A stretch of DNA of 17,176 nucleotides from Hemicentrotus pulcherrimus (GCA_003118195.1 BEXV01005001.1:1-17176), one strand, 5' to 3'; shown: positions 7,330-16,900, counted from the stretch's first letter. The notes: generated from the letters alone by a model not told the origin. A program made the numbers and translations.

Positions 7330-8260
7330 TTTGAGTCGAGAGATACATGTATGGCAAGCATATTGCAAAGAGAAGAGATTGAAATCTATGTGTGTGGCAT
7401 GTAATCCTGCCTATAGCCTGCCAATCATCATAACTCTGTTTTGCATGAGAACTACTGTCCGATCTATAACCTACAAAATGTACATTGTAGGCTACCTAAT
7501 ACCTAGCTAAAACAAATGTATGATATCAGCATGATGACTATTGTAGCATGACAATAACCAAGTAATTGTGCCAACCTCTTCCTTGCCTTAAACCATAAAC
7601 GTATTAAGGAGAAGAAGTACCGTACACCTAAGGTATAATTTATTTTCAAATCTTGGCATATATTGTTAACAAGTTTCTACACTGTATACAGTAATTTAAA
7701 TTGTCGACAGGAGTCAAGTGGTATCATTGCAAAGAATAGAAACTCAAATCTATGTGTGTGCATGTGTATACTGTGTGTGGACCTTCATGACATAGGACGT
7801 CCATCTTACCCCACCTTGCACTTGAACTTTTGTTTAAGGTTTGAGTGACCTAGCAGCAACATATCTACAGTGTATGTTAACTGCATTTTGATAGGTACAT
7901 GGTATTTATGGGAAAGAAATTGTATAAACTTCAATAACCTTTTTTTCAGTTCTAACCTTCTTACAGTATCGAGGCCCTACAGTGAGCATGTATAAAAAAA
8001 TTCTGATCATCTTTATTTTTCTTTTCTTTTCTTTTTTACTTCTTGTGAGAAGTGGGCTAAAATTCAAAAGAATAGAGAGATTCAAATCTATGTGTGTGGC
8101 ATACACATGTGTGTGGACCTTCATGACAAGAGATGACTTTAAAGTTTAAACTTGACAACCTCCCTACCCCGCCTTGCACTTGACCCCTGACCCCCACCCA
8201 CCCAAGTTTCAACAAGAATACTCACATTACAGGAAGTAATTAACTGCAGCATGTCCAGTG
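7330..8260 (+). repeat. Three diverged repeat copies spaced about 350 bp
   Basis: The core AAATCTATGTGTGTG occurs at 7382, 7746 and 8084. Copies 2 and 3 also share TGTGTGGACCTTCATGACA (ending near 7792 and 8128), CCTTGCACTTGA (about 7815 and 8174) and TTAACTGCA (7878 and 8240), all in the same order. Copy 1 shares only its left part, GTCGA...ATTGCAAAGA...ATCTATGTGTGTG, with copy 2. The spacings of ~364 and ~338 bp suggest an old tandem duplication. The alternative is three insertions of one element in the same orientation. Confidence 0.6.
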
Positions 8261-9854
8261 CATACTGGGATACATGTATATTGGGATGGCTCACATTTGT
8301 AGGTAGGTTACATGTACATGTACATGTAGGTTCTGGTAAAGGTTCAACCCTTTGGTGACAATCATTCCATATTTTGGAGTTTGGCTCAATAAGTTTTGAG
8401 TCAGAGACCTAAAAAATATGCCCAATGCATGAGTGGAAATGGCAAAGAACCGAAGAACCAATGATCGGATCAGGGCCGATTGCTAGGCTGATCAGGTGAA
8501 ATCGCATGATAAATTCCAATCACCAATCAATGAAAAATGATCAGAAGAAGAACAAAAAGAACAAAAAGGCCAAAAAGTTTTGGACTATCAATTGCTATAT
8601 TAAAAAAAAAACATGCATAGCTGGGATTACATGTATTTTGTCATTTGGAGTTGTTGTAGACCATGTTCATTTATAAGTCCCTTTCCATGACTTTGAAATT
8701 AATGACATAAAAAAGAGGCAAAACATTTGAGCAGCCATTTTGGATTATATGAAGGCATGAATTTGTTTTCTTCCATTATCATTATAATGCAAAATGGCAA
8801 TAAATGATGAACATTGTTGTTGCCAATTTGAAGAAATAAATGTGATCAATTAAGCCGTAAAAAATATTTCATGTCCTAAAAGGGTTAAAGCATATTTATC
8901 CTCCGTGTGGAAGGTGGAGTTCTGGTAAAGATAAATAACTTGAGTTTTCTCATGCTTCAGATTTGAAAGAATAGGCCTACATGTTGTACCATAGATGAAA
9001 TGTGAAAAATTCTTTCTCTTTGAATGCCAATATATTCTATATTAGAAAGACTTTACAATTTTGGGATCAAACTTTAATTCCAGTATTCCACATTTATACA
9101 TATTTCTGTACGCAGTAAATGTAACTTTCAGGAAGACTGGGTTCGTTTTTTGTCATTTTACCTACATGTACTCCTAGCTTCCAGACAATTTATTTTACCA
9201 AACTGGTGTATTGCACTGAACTTGTATAGTACTGTACATGTACATGTAGGTCCTTGCAGGGATTACCATGCCTAAAACCAACAGCAAACATTAGAATGAA
9301 GCAATAGGACCACACACCACAGGGCCTTCGTTTCAAGAGTTGGGAGACAGAAACCACATAAAGAACTGGACAAATATGGATGACTCAAAGTTAGGAAACC
9401 GCTAGGAGTAATAAAAGATGAAAAAGTGAAAGAATTACAAAAGAAAGAATGTTAAATTTGAAAGCTACAAGCTATATGTCCAATGTACTGAAATAGTTGA
9501 TTTACAAAAGACCTGTTCATGAGTACTCCATTGCAGAGACTTTGGGCAAAATGCAGAAATACAATACTTAATTACAGGGACTTAACAATGACATTATCTC
9601 TTAATTTAATTTAATTCAATATGGATATTCATATAGCACTGTATCTGCCAGGCTCTGACGCTAATGGCGTTTTTTATATGTTTCATCATACTTTGTTCAT
9701 TGCAGATGCTTTTATGTGATCTCATTTTGTTTTTGTTTTTGAAGTGTGCCTTGACGATTTGATTCAAATAGATTCAGCACCTTAAAAATCTCATATTATA
9801 CAACGCCTACTAAGATTCTTGCAACCTCATTGGTCAATTCTTGATCACATGACA
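8261..9854. other. Non-coding stretch without recognised genes
   Basis: There are TACATG repeats at 8310-8328 and 9234-9249, and T- and A-rich simple sequence. At 9694-9706 a TTGTTCATTGCAG resembles a splice acceptor, but no open frame of interest follows. No repeat family shared within the window was detected. Confidence 0.5.
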
Positions 9855-10121
9855 TGCGCTAAAAGTACTATTGAACGGCATCATTTTCCAGCCGTGCAAT
9901 TCTGTTTGATCCTTTCACACCATTGCACTCTGACGTACGTCACTAACGATGTACAAAGTATATTGTGAGCTACCGTAAGTGACGTCAGAGTGCAATGGTG
10001 CGAATTTTGCGAAAGGATCAAACGAAATTGCACTCCGCGTCACATTAAACTTAAAGGTTGGTACGTGCGGCCCATGGTATGCGCATGTTTTGCTGCCTGC
10101 TTAATAGTGCGCGCTCACTAT
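9855..10121. mobile_element. Foldback palindrome 1 (MITE-like)
   Basis: The left arm 9894-9944 and right arm 9978-10033 are near-perfect reverse complements around a ~33 bp spacer. Shared blocks are GTGCAATT, GTTTGATCCTTTC, CACCATTGCACTCTGACGT and CGTCACT. The main difference is a ~7 bp insertion in the right arm. Weaker similarity extends outward, TACTATTGAACGGCATCATTTT on the left against the inverse of the segment near 10088-10108 on the right, with an extra ~50 bp on the right. The inner arms carry the palindromes TGACGTACGTCA (9931-9942) and TGACGTCA (9980-9987). The foldback structure, length and lack of coding capacity fit a non-autonomous DNA transposon. The target duplication was not resolved. 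Confidence 0.7.
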
Positions 10122-10242
10122 CGGCAATTTCATCAATGGAAAACAAACAAAAAAAAAATCGCTGAGATTTAGGCCTAGGAAAACTATTTTAAGCCTATTA
10201 ACGTCTGAGGTGTTATATAAAACAAACAATGAATGGTCTTTA

Positions 10243-10368
10243 TTCGTGCAAGGGAACAATATTTTGCATTCGTTGAAAGATGAGAAGCTCCGTTCAACTC
10301 GGCTGCGCCTCGTTGAATATAGCGTCTCTTATCTTTCACCTCATGCAAAATCTTGTACCATTGCACTC
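10243..10368. mobile_element. Foldback palindrome 2 (MITE-like)
   Basis: The left arm 10243-10298 and right arm 10311-10368 are imperfect inverted repeats. Paired blocks are CGTGCAAGG/ATTGCACT, ATTTTGCAT/ATGCAAAAT, TGAAAGATGAGA/TCTTATCTTTCA and GTTCAAC/GTTGAAT. The loop is GC-rich (about 10299-10310). The outer GTGCAA ends resemble those of foldback 1, which lies only ~120 bp away, so the two may belong to one family or one composite element. No coding capacity is seen. Confidence 0.6.
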
Positions 10369-10716
10369 ATGGCCCTTCACTATTGGAATATTATATCATT
10401 ATTATTTTAATGTTATTATCAATTACGTACTGTACATCTACATCTATAGGCCTATTGATCACTCTAAGCAATACCAGAAGTCTTGTTTTTCAAAGTTGGT
10501 CTGGGCAGGTGTTGTTTTGAAATGTCCTGTTGTCACCACTCACTGGTACGGAAGGACATAGACATGAATGGGTTTAATGAGAAATGGACATTAAACAGGG
10601 GGTAGAGAGAATAGCCTCTGGGATCACTCATTGAAATCAATAGAATAGGAATCTGTACTTGTAATTTACAAAAGGAGTGTGGCATGTAATACAATACATG
10701 TAGCTCTCTATTTTTG
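10369..10716. other. Non-coding stretch
   Basis: This AT-rich sequence has an ATAGGCCTATTGATC segment near 10446-10459 and a 93-codon chance frame. No gene, repeat family or regulatory cluster is recognised. Confidence 0.5.
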
Positions 10717-10861
10717 TGTGTCTCTCCCTGTCTCACTCTCTATCTCTCCCTCTATCTCTATCTCTCCCTCTATCTCTCCCTCTATCTCTCCCTTGTACAT
10801 GTACATGTGTATGTACTGTATCTTTCTCTCTCTTTTCTCTTTCTTTCTCCCTCTCTCTCTC

Positions 10862-10915
<54 letters not shown>

Positions 10916-10990
10916 TCCCCCACGCAAACACATATACCAACGGACACCCACACTCACTCTCACCAATATACACACTCATGTGCCCACAAA
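10717..10990. repeat. Pyrimidine tract with 12-bp minisatellite, then CA-rich
   Basis: A 12-bp unit TATCTCTCCCTC repeats at 10741, 10759, 10771 and 10783, with one shortened 6-bp unit between the first two. It is followed by TACATGTACATG (10797-10808), then CT-rich sequence with TCTCTG units (about 10855-10915), and then CA-rich sequence (to about 10980). Long pyrimidine-purine strand bias like this can form triplex DNA. Open Ser/Leu-rich frames on + and Arg/Glu-rich frames on - are artefacts of the repeat. Confidence 0.85.
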
Positions 10991-11329
10991 CACCCCTCTC
11001 AAAATACGTAGTCTACTCAACAAAACATTTTATTGCCGCGTAGAGGTGTTTTTCCCTGTCAAACTTTTTTTAAATTTCAACTGTTATTCTCCGATATATT
11101 CACATAGTAGCTGATCATGTACACATAAAAGTCTTCACATACTTTAAATCACCATCATTAGATGTTTAACAAACAAAGATAGATTTGTGGTATCCACTAA
11201 AGTCTGAGGACAAAGACTAAGGTCCTTGTGTAATGCCACCCACAGACTTTATTCATTTCTCCTTAGCACCTCTTTCTTACAAAATTACACATGTACACAA
11301 TACACATCTTATTTTGACAGATCCCACTG
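10991..11329. other. AT-rich non-coding stretch
   Basis: No gene or repeat family was recognised in this interval. Confidence 0.5.
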
Positions 11330-11392
11330 TCTCTGGTCTCTGGTCTCTGGTCTTTTTTTTTTTTTTCTTCTTCTTCTTCTTCTTCTTTCTTT
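11330..11392. repeat. TCTCTGG triplicate, T-run and TTC microsatellite
   Basis: Three tandem TCTCTGG units (about 11330-11350) lead into a run of about 14 T and then TTC repeats to about 11388. Confidence 0.85.
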
Positions 11393-12003
11393 TTGGCTTA
11401 TTAACCCTGGGTTGAGTCTACAATAGTAGTCTACAAGAATGTATTGTATAGCTACTTAATTAATTACTTTATCCTAGTCTTTAAAGGTAGGCGTTACTAC
11501 TTCAGCTAGAAGAGATTAGACCGCCCAGCGAGCCATCGAGGTCACTGTGACAGGTGGCTATCTCATTAACTCAGTTCTCATTTAACATAAGAAAAAGAGG
11601 ATCATGGGGGAACAACAGGCACCGACTGGGGAAGTTTTCTATATAGAGGGAGCAAGTAGCTACAAGTAGGACAGTGTGCCTTTAATGTTATGTTGACTCT
11701 CATCATATGATATACCGGTATGCCTAAATAAAGCAGTTGGGAGCAGCAGTGAGAAAACTCTGAAAAGTCCTCTCTTTTTTTTAAAGAAGAACATTGACAA
11801 GCAAAAAAGAGTGGTCTGAATGACAAAATAAATACCTTTCAAATCAACTAAATCAAATTTCAACTACCGTAACAAAAAATGAGAGCTATACTATACATGT
11901 ACATACCGGTATATATTTCGAAGGAAGTCTGGATTGAACTATTTAGTCCGTAGCCTATGCATGGGAACTATGTACAGTAACTAAATACTTTTACATTTTG
12001 ACG
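11393..12003. other. Non-coding stretch
   Basis: Nothing gene-like is recognised. The stretch includes TACCGGTA-type short palindromes at about 11713-11720 and 11905-11912, and a TACATGTACAT site near 11895. Confidence 0.5.
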
Positions 12004-12070
12004 GGTCTGGACTTAGAATTTGGGTGCCCATAAATGTCCTGGGCACCTGTTAATTTCAAGCCCTTGTATG
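12004..12070. repeat. Short hairpin-forming segment, related to 2799-2833
   Basis: TCTGGACTTAGAATTTGGGTGCC here resembles CCTGGACTGAGATTTTGGGTACC near 2811. Within the present copy, GGTGCC (12023-12028) pairs with GGGCACC (12040-12046). It is probably a fragment of a dispersed repeat, too short to classify. Confidence 0.35.
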
Positions 12071-12149
12071 TACATGAACATTTACTACATTTCCTGTATA
12101 AGAAATTAAGATAAAGAAAAATTGCTTGCACCTGTAACAATTTTCTTAT

Positions 12150-12180
12150 ACATGTACATGTACATGTACATGTACATGTG
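12150..12180. repeat. (TACATG)n microsatellite
   Basis: Five consecutive ACATGT-containing units form the longest run in the window of a hexamer that recurs throughout it. Confidence 0.9.
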
Positions 12181-13442
12181 TATGTAAACAACTTTCAACA
12201 TTTTTAAATCTAGAACTTTTTATCATTTATCGGAAAAAATGCACAATAACACACTAGAGGTGAGATGAGGCCTGTAAAATTCACTTTTCACAGTATGTGT
12301 GTTTACACGTACATTGTACATGTATGAATACAAGAAAAAAGTTCTACGGTAAATCATTCTTAGAAAAACAATTTAAGATAGAATTGAGCGCTGGCCAATG
12401 CAATTCACTATAAAGGAGGAAACTGTCTGGGAGCAATTGTTAAAGGTTGATTATGCAGTACAGATAAGAAGTGATGCTTGACACTTGTGAATGACCAAAA
12501 TGAAAGGAAATTCACTCAATCTTGCTGGAAATAATGTGCAATGTACACACAAATGGGTAGGGTATATGGGAAACTACATTGTACATACAATGTACGTTTG
12601 GAATACAGCTGTGGTCTAAACTTTTCAGCTATTCGTTGTCATATTTTGTTTAGGGGGGCACTGATTTGAAGAAAACAAATCATTTACATGTAAAGGTCTC
12701 CTTTCAGATGTCAAATATCTACCGTACTTTGTTATTTTTTCAGACTGACCAAAAAAAAAACAGACAAGAAAGCTCACAATTTATTATTTGTCATCTTTAC
12801 CAGAGCTCAAGTTTCCTTGTTTTTAATAAAAAGCTACATCAAAAAATGGAAGAACGGTGTAGCTGCAATTACACTGCAAGCGAAATTTCAGATTTTTTTT
12901 CCTTCTTCTCACATTTCAATGTTTTGTGATAGGCAACTACTGGTCATGCATTTGCACTACTCACCAAAAATCCAGAGTGAGCAAACACTGAAGTTTTTAA
13001 TGTGTTTTTCCAGTATTGTAAATGGCAGTCAAAAAAGCCTGATGGATTTTCAAAATGGTTTTCAGACTGTGTAAATGGGCCTCATGTGACCTTACAAAGA
13101 GCTATAATTTGACCACAAATCGCTTTCAAACAATTGTATCGTGTTCTGTTTTGCAAAATTTACGTTTTATCTGATTTGGTTGAATGGTCAACTAATGGAA
13201 AAAACTGTGGACCCCCAAAGTTGACCTTTTTTCAAACATAGGATGTGTACCTAAAATACATGTACAACAAAAAACAATGTAGCAGTCTACGATTTCAACC
13301 CATTGATAGTTGGATACCACATACCGGTAGACAAATTAATGGTGTCTGGAATTTAATACTGGACTAGTTTGAATTTGAAATGAGCACCCAAATCAATAGA
13401 AGCAGTATTCAATTTTTCTGTTGGCATTGATTAAGATTTCAT
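12181..13442. other. AT-rich non-coding stretch
   Basis: Short frames up to 87 codons occur, but none with splice signals or a recognised product. A small inverted repeat, GGTCAACT (13186-13193) with AGTTGACC (13219-13226), is present. No transposon ends were identified until the MITE at 13443. Confidence 0.5.
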
Positions 13443-13817
13443 TTAAAGGTAAAGACCAGTATTGGAAACGCCCCAATATCAAAAAATGAAATGGAAGCTC
13501 TCATTACCAATCATGTGAAAGAATATGTGTTGACTAATACATGATGATAAAAAAATTGCCGGGAAACCGCCTACTAATTCATATATTTGGTAAATTGGTT
13601 TCTCTCATGGTCTGTGAGAGATACAGGGTAGTCCCATATACATCTTTCTGTGTATAGTGCTTGTAACTTTACGAAGAATGGGCCAAATTTCTTATCATTT
13701 TGATGATTCCAGAACCTTGCAGATGCTAGATGCTAGATGATCAACCTTTTCTGATCGATTCCACAACGTTTCTTTGACAATGCAATCGCATGACCATAAC
13801 TGGTCTTTACCTTTAAA
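13443..13817. mobile_element. TTAA-flanked MITE, copy B
   Basis: This is the second copy of the element at 3886-4280, in the same orientation. Its terminal inverted repeats are nearly perfect: TTAAAGGTAAAGACCAGT on the left, and its reverse complement (with TAACTGGTCTTTACCTTTAA) on the right. TTAA is present at both ends. The middle (about 13592-13635) differs completely from copy A. A GATGCTA direct repeat occurs at 13721-13737. There is no coding capacity. Confidence 0.88.
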
Positions 13818-14131
13818 TTCTTCAAGAATTTTAAGAGGGCATAAGAAGTTTTCTTGAAAATAACATTTTTGTATTAACATTGGAAATATGGCAAAAGGCA
13901 AAAGACAATTCATTGATAGCTCACAGTACAGTCTATAATTTGTGTAGAACTGGTTTTGCATACACTGTAGATGCACATACAATAATACAACTTGCAAGAA
14001 GCAGCAGCTTTGCCTGTGTACAATGCAAATAATTTAATATGCTGATGAAACTGAATACATGTAAATTTAGGCATATCATGTATGACAAATGGACAACAAA
14101 GATAGAAATTCAAATGATAACAGAGCTACAC
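13818..14131. other. AT-rich non-coding stretch
   Basis: A 100-codon minus-strand frame starts at 13997 and runs into the MITE. It shows no family resemblance and is treated as chance. Confidence 0.45.
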
Positions 14132-14272
14132 ATGATAATGATGATGATGGTGGTGGTGATGGTAGTGGTGGTGATGATGATGATGATGATTTATGATGAT
14201 GATGATAATGATGATTTTGATGTTGATGACGATGATATGATGATGATGATGACAATGATGACGATGATGACA

Positions 14273-14304
<32 letters not shown>

Positions 14305-14335
14305 GATGATGATGATGATATGATGATGATGATCG
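14132..14335. repeat. GAT/GGT trinucleotide array 1
   Basis: This is an interrupted GAT array with a GGT block at 14148-14172. Open frames of poly-Met/Asp on + and poly-Ser/His on - are artefacts. Confidence 0.9.
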
Positions 14336-14394
14336 TTTGTTCGTTCGTGTCTCCTTAGATCAAGATACATGTAGTTATGTAAAGTTCCTTAATT

Positions 14395-14512
14395 AAAAGT
14401 AAATTAAATTAAATTAAGTTGATGATGAATGACGATGACGATGACCAAGACGATGATCATGATCATGATGATGATCGATGATAATGATGAGGATAATGAT
14501 GATAATTATGTG
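14395..14512. repeat. AAATT repeat and degraded GAT array 2
   Basis: A short AAATT/TAAAT repeat (14395-14417) is followed by GAT and GAC units to about 14512. Confidence 0.8.
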
Positions 14513-14689
14513 AAGGCTTTACCTTGATGACCAAAATTACATTTCATTATTTGACATCAAGGACTCAAATAATGCTTTGTGATCTTGCATTGTTTTAAGA
14601 TCACGATTTTCATGTAGCATAATTAATTAGTACAGATAAGGGTCAATCAGGATGATATGTCCTGCTACGACAGACTGATTTTTAAGTCG

Positions 14690-14698
14690 ATGATAATA

Positions 14699-14760
<62 letters not shown>

Positions 14761-15212
14761 GGTGGTGGTGGTGGTGGTGGTGATGGTGGGAGTGGTGGTG
14801 GTAGGAGTGATGATGGTGATGGTGATGATGATGATGTTCATGATGATGATGATGAAGATGACTATGATGATGATGATGGAAGACAATGATGATCATAATG
14901 ATCATGAACGATGGTCATGATATGCTGACAACCCAATGTTTTCGCTCCATTTTTAAAGTTAATTATGCATTAATTATACATGTAGTATAATTAAATGTGG
15001 TGGTGGTGGTGGTGGTGGTGGTGACGGTGGGGGTCGTGGTAGTAGGAGTGGTGATGGTGATGATGATGATGTATGTCGATGATGGTAATGATGACGATGA
15101 TGATGAAGATGACTATGATGATGATCAAAACAATCATGAATGATGGTCATGAACTCATGATATGCTGACACCCCCAATGTTCTGCTACATATTTTTTTAA
15201 TGTAATTATGCA
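14690..15212. repeat. GAT/GGT array present as a ~245 bp tandem duplication
   Basis: A GAT run (14698-14745) is followed by two copies of one composite unit. The order is a GGT run, GAGTGGT-type sequence, a GATGAAGATGACTATG landmark (14851 and 15102), a GATGGTCATGA...TATGCTGACA landmark (14921 and 15161), CCCAATGTT, and finally TAATTATGCAT (14961 and 15202). Copy 1 is about 14746-14985 and copy 2 about 14998-15212, offset by 240-251 bp. The shared non-repeat flank shows that this is a true duplication and not merely two similar microsatellites. Confidence 0.8.
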
Positions 15213-15814
15213 TCTCATTCAACTACTTTATCATTTACACATCATTTTTTAACATTCAATATCTTGTAAATATATCAAGCAAATCAACTTACAGTGTACA
15301 TAATCCCTGTAATACATCTTGTAAAGTTGGACTACATGTGTGACAAATGCTAACACTAATGTCAATCTTGAGAAATCAATATTTTGTCCACTCAAAAGTT
15401 AAACGCTCTCGATTTTTTAGCAATCAAGCCTTCTTTCTTTTTTTTTTTTTGTGGCACAAATTAAAGTGACATATCTTCTCTCTTCTTCCTCTCCACTCTT
15501 TATTGTTAACATTTACATTTTAAATATAAGATGCAAAATTTGCTAAGACTGTTTAATAATCCCCCCGAAAAATCTAAAAGATCCAAATGATCTCCCTAGC
15601 CTATGATTTGTTTTCATGGAGTTGACATCCAACTCGATCTCCTACGAGTGGGTCTGAGCTCAAGGTCTTGGCTCTACACTATGCATCTTGCCTGCCTCAT
15701 CTTCCCCACTCGAAAGGGTCTCACTCTCGACGCAAAAATAGAGTAAATCGGTAGCTAAAAAATCGACGTCTCAAGCTTACACCGCAAGAAAATACAAATA
15801 TCTGGTACACTCAC
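15213..15814. other. Non-coding stretch, CpG rising toward the end
   Basis: 15213-15580 is AT-rich with a T11 run near 15440. 15590-15780 is richer in CpG and non-repetitive. In the first-exon model below it would be the start of intron 1 (minus strand). No coding frame is recognised. Confidence 0.4.
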
Positions 15815-16125
15815 CTTTCTGTTTCTTGCTCAGTGTCACCGAAATGTATAATTTCCCTTACAGATTCAGATGTTTTGGTGTAGACTTCGGACAATCCATT
15901 CACATAAATGACCACGCACACAATACAATACGCTGTGCGGAAGTTTTGAACTGGACGTACACATTCACGATTGTACATAAAAAACTATTGAGAAGTTTTA
16001 CCCATCGGCGATACGCTTTACCCGATACCAGCCTCTCGTAATCTCAGCATCGCACTACACGGATGAGAGATCTCAATGACATATCCCGTCATGCATTGCA
16101 AGGCCTTCGTTTTCTGGTCAAATTT
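15815..16125 (-). CDS. Candidate first exon (5' UTR plus 54 codons) of an unknown gene
   Basis: On the minus strand a near-consensus splice donor, AAAG|GTGAGTG, sits at 15815/15814. Upstream of it a frame is open from ATG at 15978 through 54 codons and ends in phase 2 exactly at that donor. The translated start has a hydrophobic stretch (residues about 17-28, AYCIVCVVIYVN) followed by an acidic, polar end (GDTEQETE). It could be a signal or membrane anchor, but no family is recognised. An in-frame stop lies 6 bp above the ATG. The start context is weak, and upstream ATGs open short frames (one of about 24 codons). The exon may therefore be entirely 5' UTR. CpG density is well above the window average. 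The exon's outer end is estimated from the promoter elements. Confidence 0.4.
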
Positions 16126-16146
16126 CTTGATATGTTGCAAAATACT

Positions 16147-16196
16147 CTTATTTTTATGACTTTTGTTATTGTGTTATGCGAGAGAATAGCGATTGG
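16147..16196 (-). promoter_or_regulatory. CCAAT and TATA-like elements of the candidate promoter
   Basis: On the minus strand CCAATCGC (16196 downward) is followed about 35 bp later by CATAAAAATAAG (16158 to 16147). That places a start of transcription near 16115-16125, just above the candidate first exon. The order and spacing match animal core promoters, though both motifs are short and one is not a strict TATA box. Confidence 0.35.
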
Positions 16197-16217
16197 AGGG
16201 GTCAGGGAGACGGCGGA

Positions 16218-16660
16218 TAATGATGATTAGGCGTGGTGGTGTTGGTGGTGATGGTGATGGAGGTGGTGACAATGGGAGTAGTGGTAGACGGTGGTGGTGA
16301 TGTTGAGGTGGTGGTGGGTGTGATAGTGGTGGTGGGGATGGTGGTAGTGGTGGTGGTGGTGGTGGTGGTAATAGTGGTAGTGGTATTGATGGTGGTGGTG
16401 GTGGTGGTAGTGGTGGTGGTAGTGGTGGTGGTGGTGGTGTTGGTAGTGGTGGTAGTGGTGGTAACGATGGAGAAGGACGTGGGTGGTGTTTTTGGTAGTG
16501 GTGGTATGGTGGTAAGGATAGAGGTGGTAGTGCATGGTGGTGGCAATAGAGCTGGTAATGATTGAAGTATGATGGTGCTAGTGCTTGTGCTGGTAATGGT
16601 TCTGGTGAAGGTGAAATTGGTGGATCTGGTGGTGGCGGAGATGCTGGTGGTGCTGGATTA
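16218..16660. repeat. GGT/GGTAGT trinucleotide array
   Basis: A long interrupted array of GGT with GAT, AGT and GTT variants on the + strand gives the poly-Val/Gly and poly-Thr/His pseudo-frames of about 100 codons. GGTGGTGGTGGT is a two-layer G-quadruplex motif. The array begins only ~20 bp upstream of the CCAAT element of the candidate minus-strand gene. Confidence 0.9.
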
Positions 16661-16730
16661 ATAAAAAAAAATATATAAAAAGAGATTTAGGCCAAAGGGA
16701 ACTATAATAGGTGTATGGGCACAACTATCA

Positions 16731-16900
16731 TTTGATTTGATTTGATTTGATTTATTTATTTTCCACTCAAATATACACAAATTAAATGACATATATAAAC
16801 CATACAGTAATACAATATATAATAGAATAAATGAATTATACAAGTAACGAAAAACTGACAAGTATGTTCGTAATCAAATAAGTTTACAAAGTACATTTAT
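16731..16900 (-). mobile_element. Possible 3' end of a LINE/SINE with (TCAAA)n tail
   Basis: Four tandem TTTGA units (16731-16750) lead into TTTATTTATTTT and an AT-rich body to about 16900. Read on the minus strand this is a body ending in AAATAAATAAA and a (TCAAA)4 tail, as in retroposons that end in short tandem tails. From memory, similar ends occur in marine invertebrate retroposons. The body is too short to classify and the 5' limit is a guess. Confidence 0.35.

Noticed and set aside
10679..11114. Ser/Leu-rich and Arg/Glu-rich frames of up to 132 codons
   Set aside because: Produced by the CT and CA tracts. All three plus frames are open together.
13186..13226. Inverted repeat GGTCAACT / AGTTGACC as a regulatory hairpin
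   Set aside because: The arms are only 8 bp and are expected by chance in a window of this size.
13695..13997. 100-codon minus-strand frame
   Set aside because: It overlaps the end of MITE copy B, with no family resemblance and no splice or promoter context.
14627..14920. Long open frames of poly-Met/Val on + and poly-His/Thr on -
   Set aside because: They come entirely from GAT/GGT repeats, which contain no stop codons in several frames.
14132..15212. CRISPR-like array
   Set aside because: The repeats are trinucleotide microsatellites without unique spacers of regular length, and the DNA is eukaryotic in character.
16202..16565. Frames of 102-114 codons on both strands in the GGT array
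   Set aside because: Low-complexity translation of a microsatellite, open in several frames at once.
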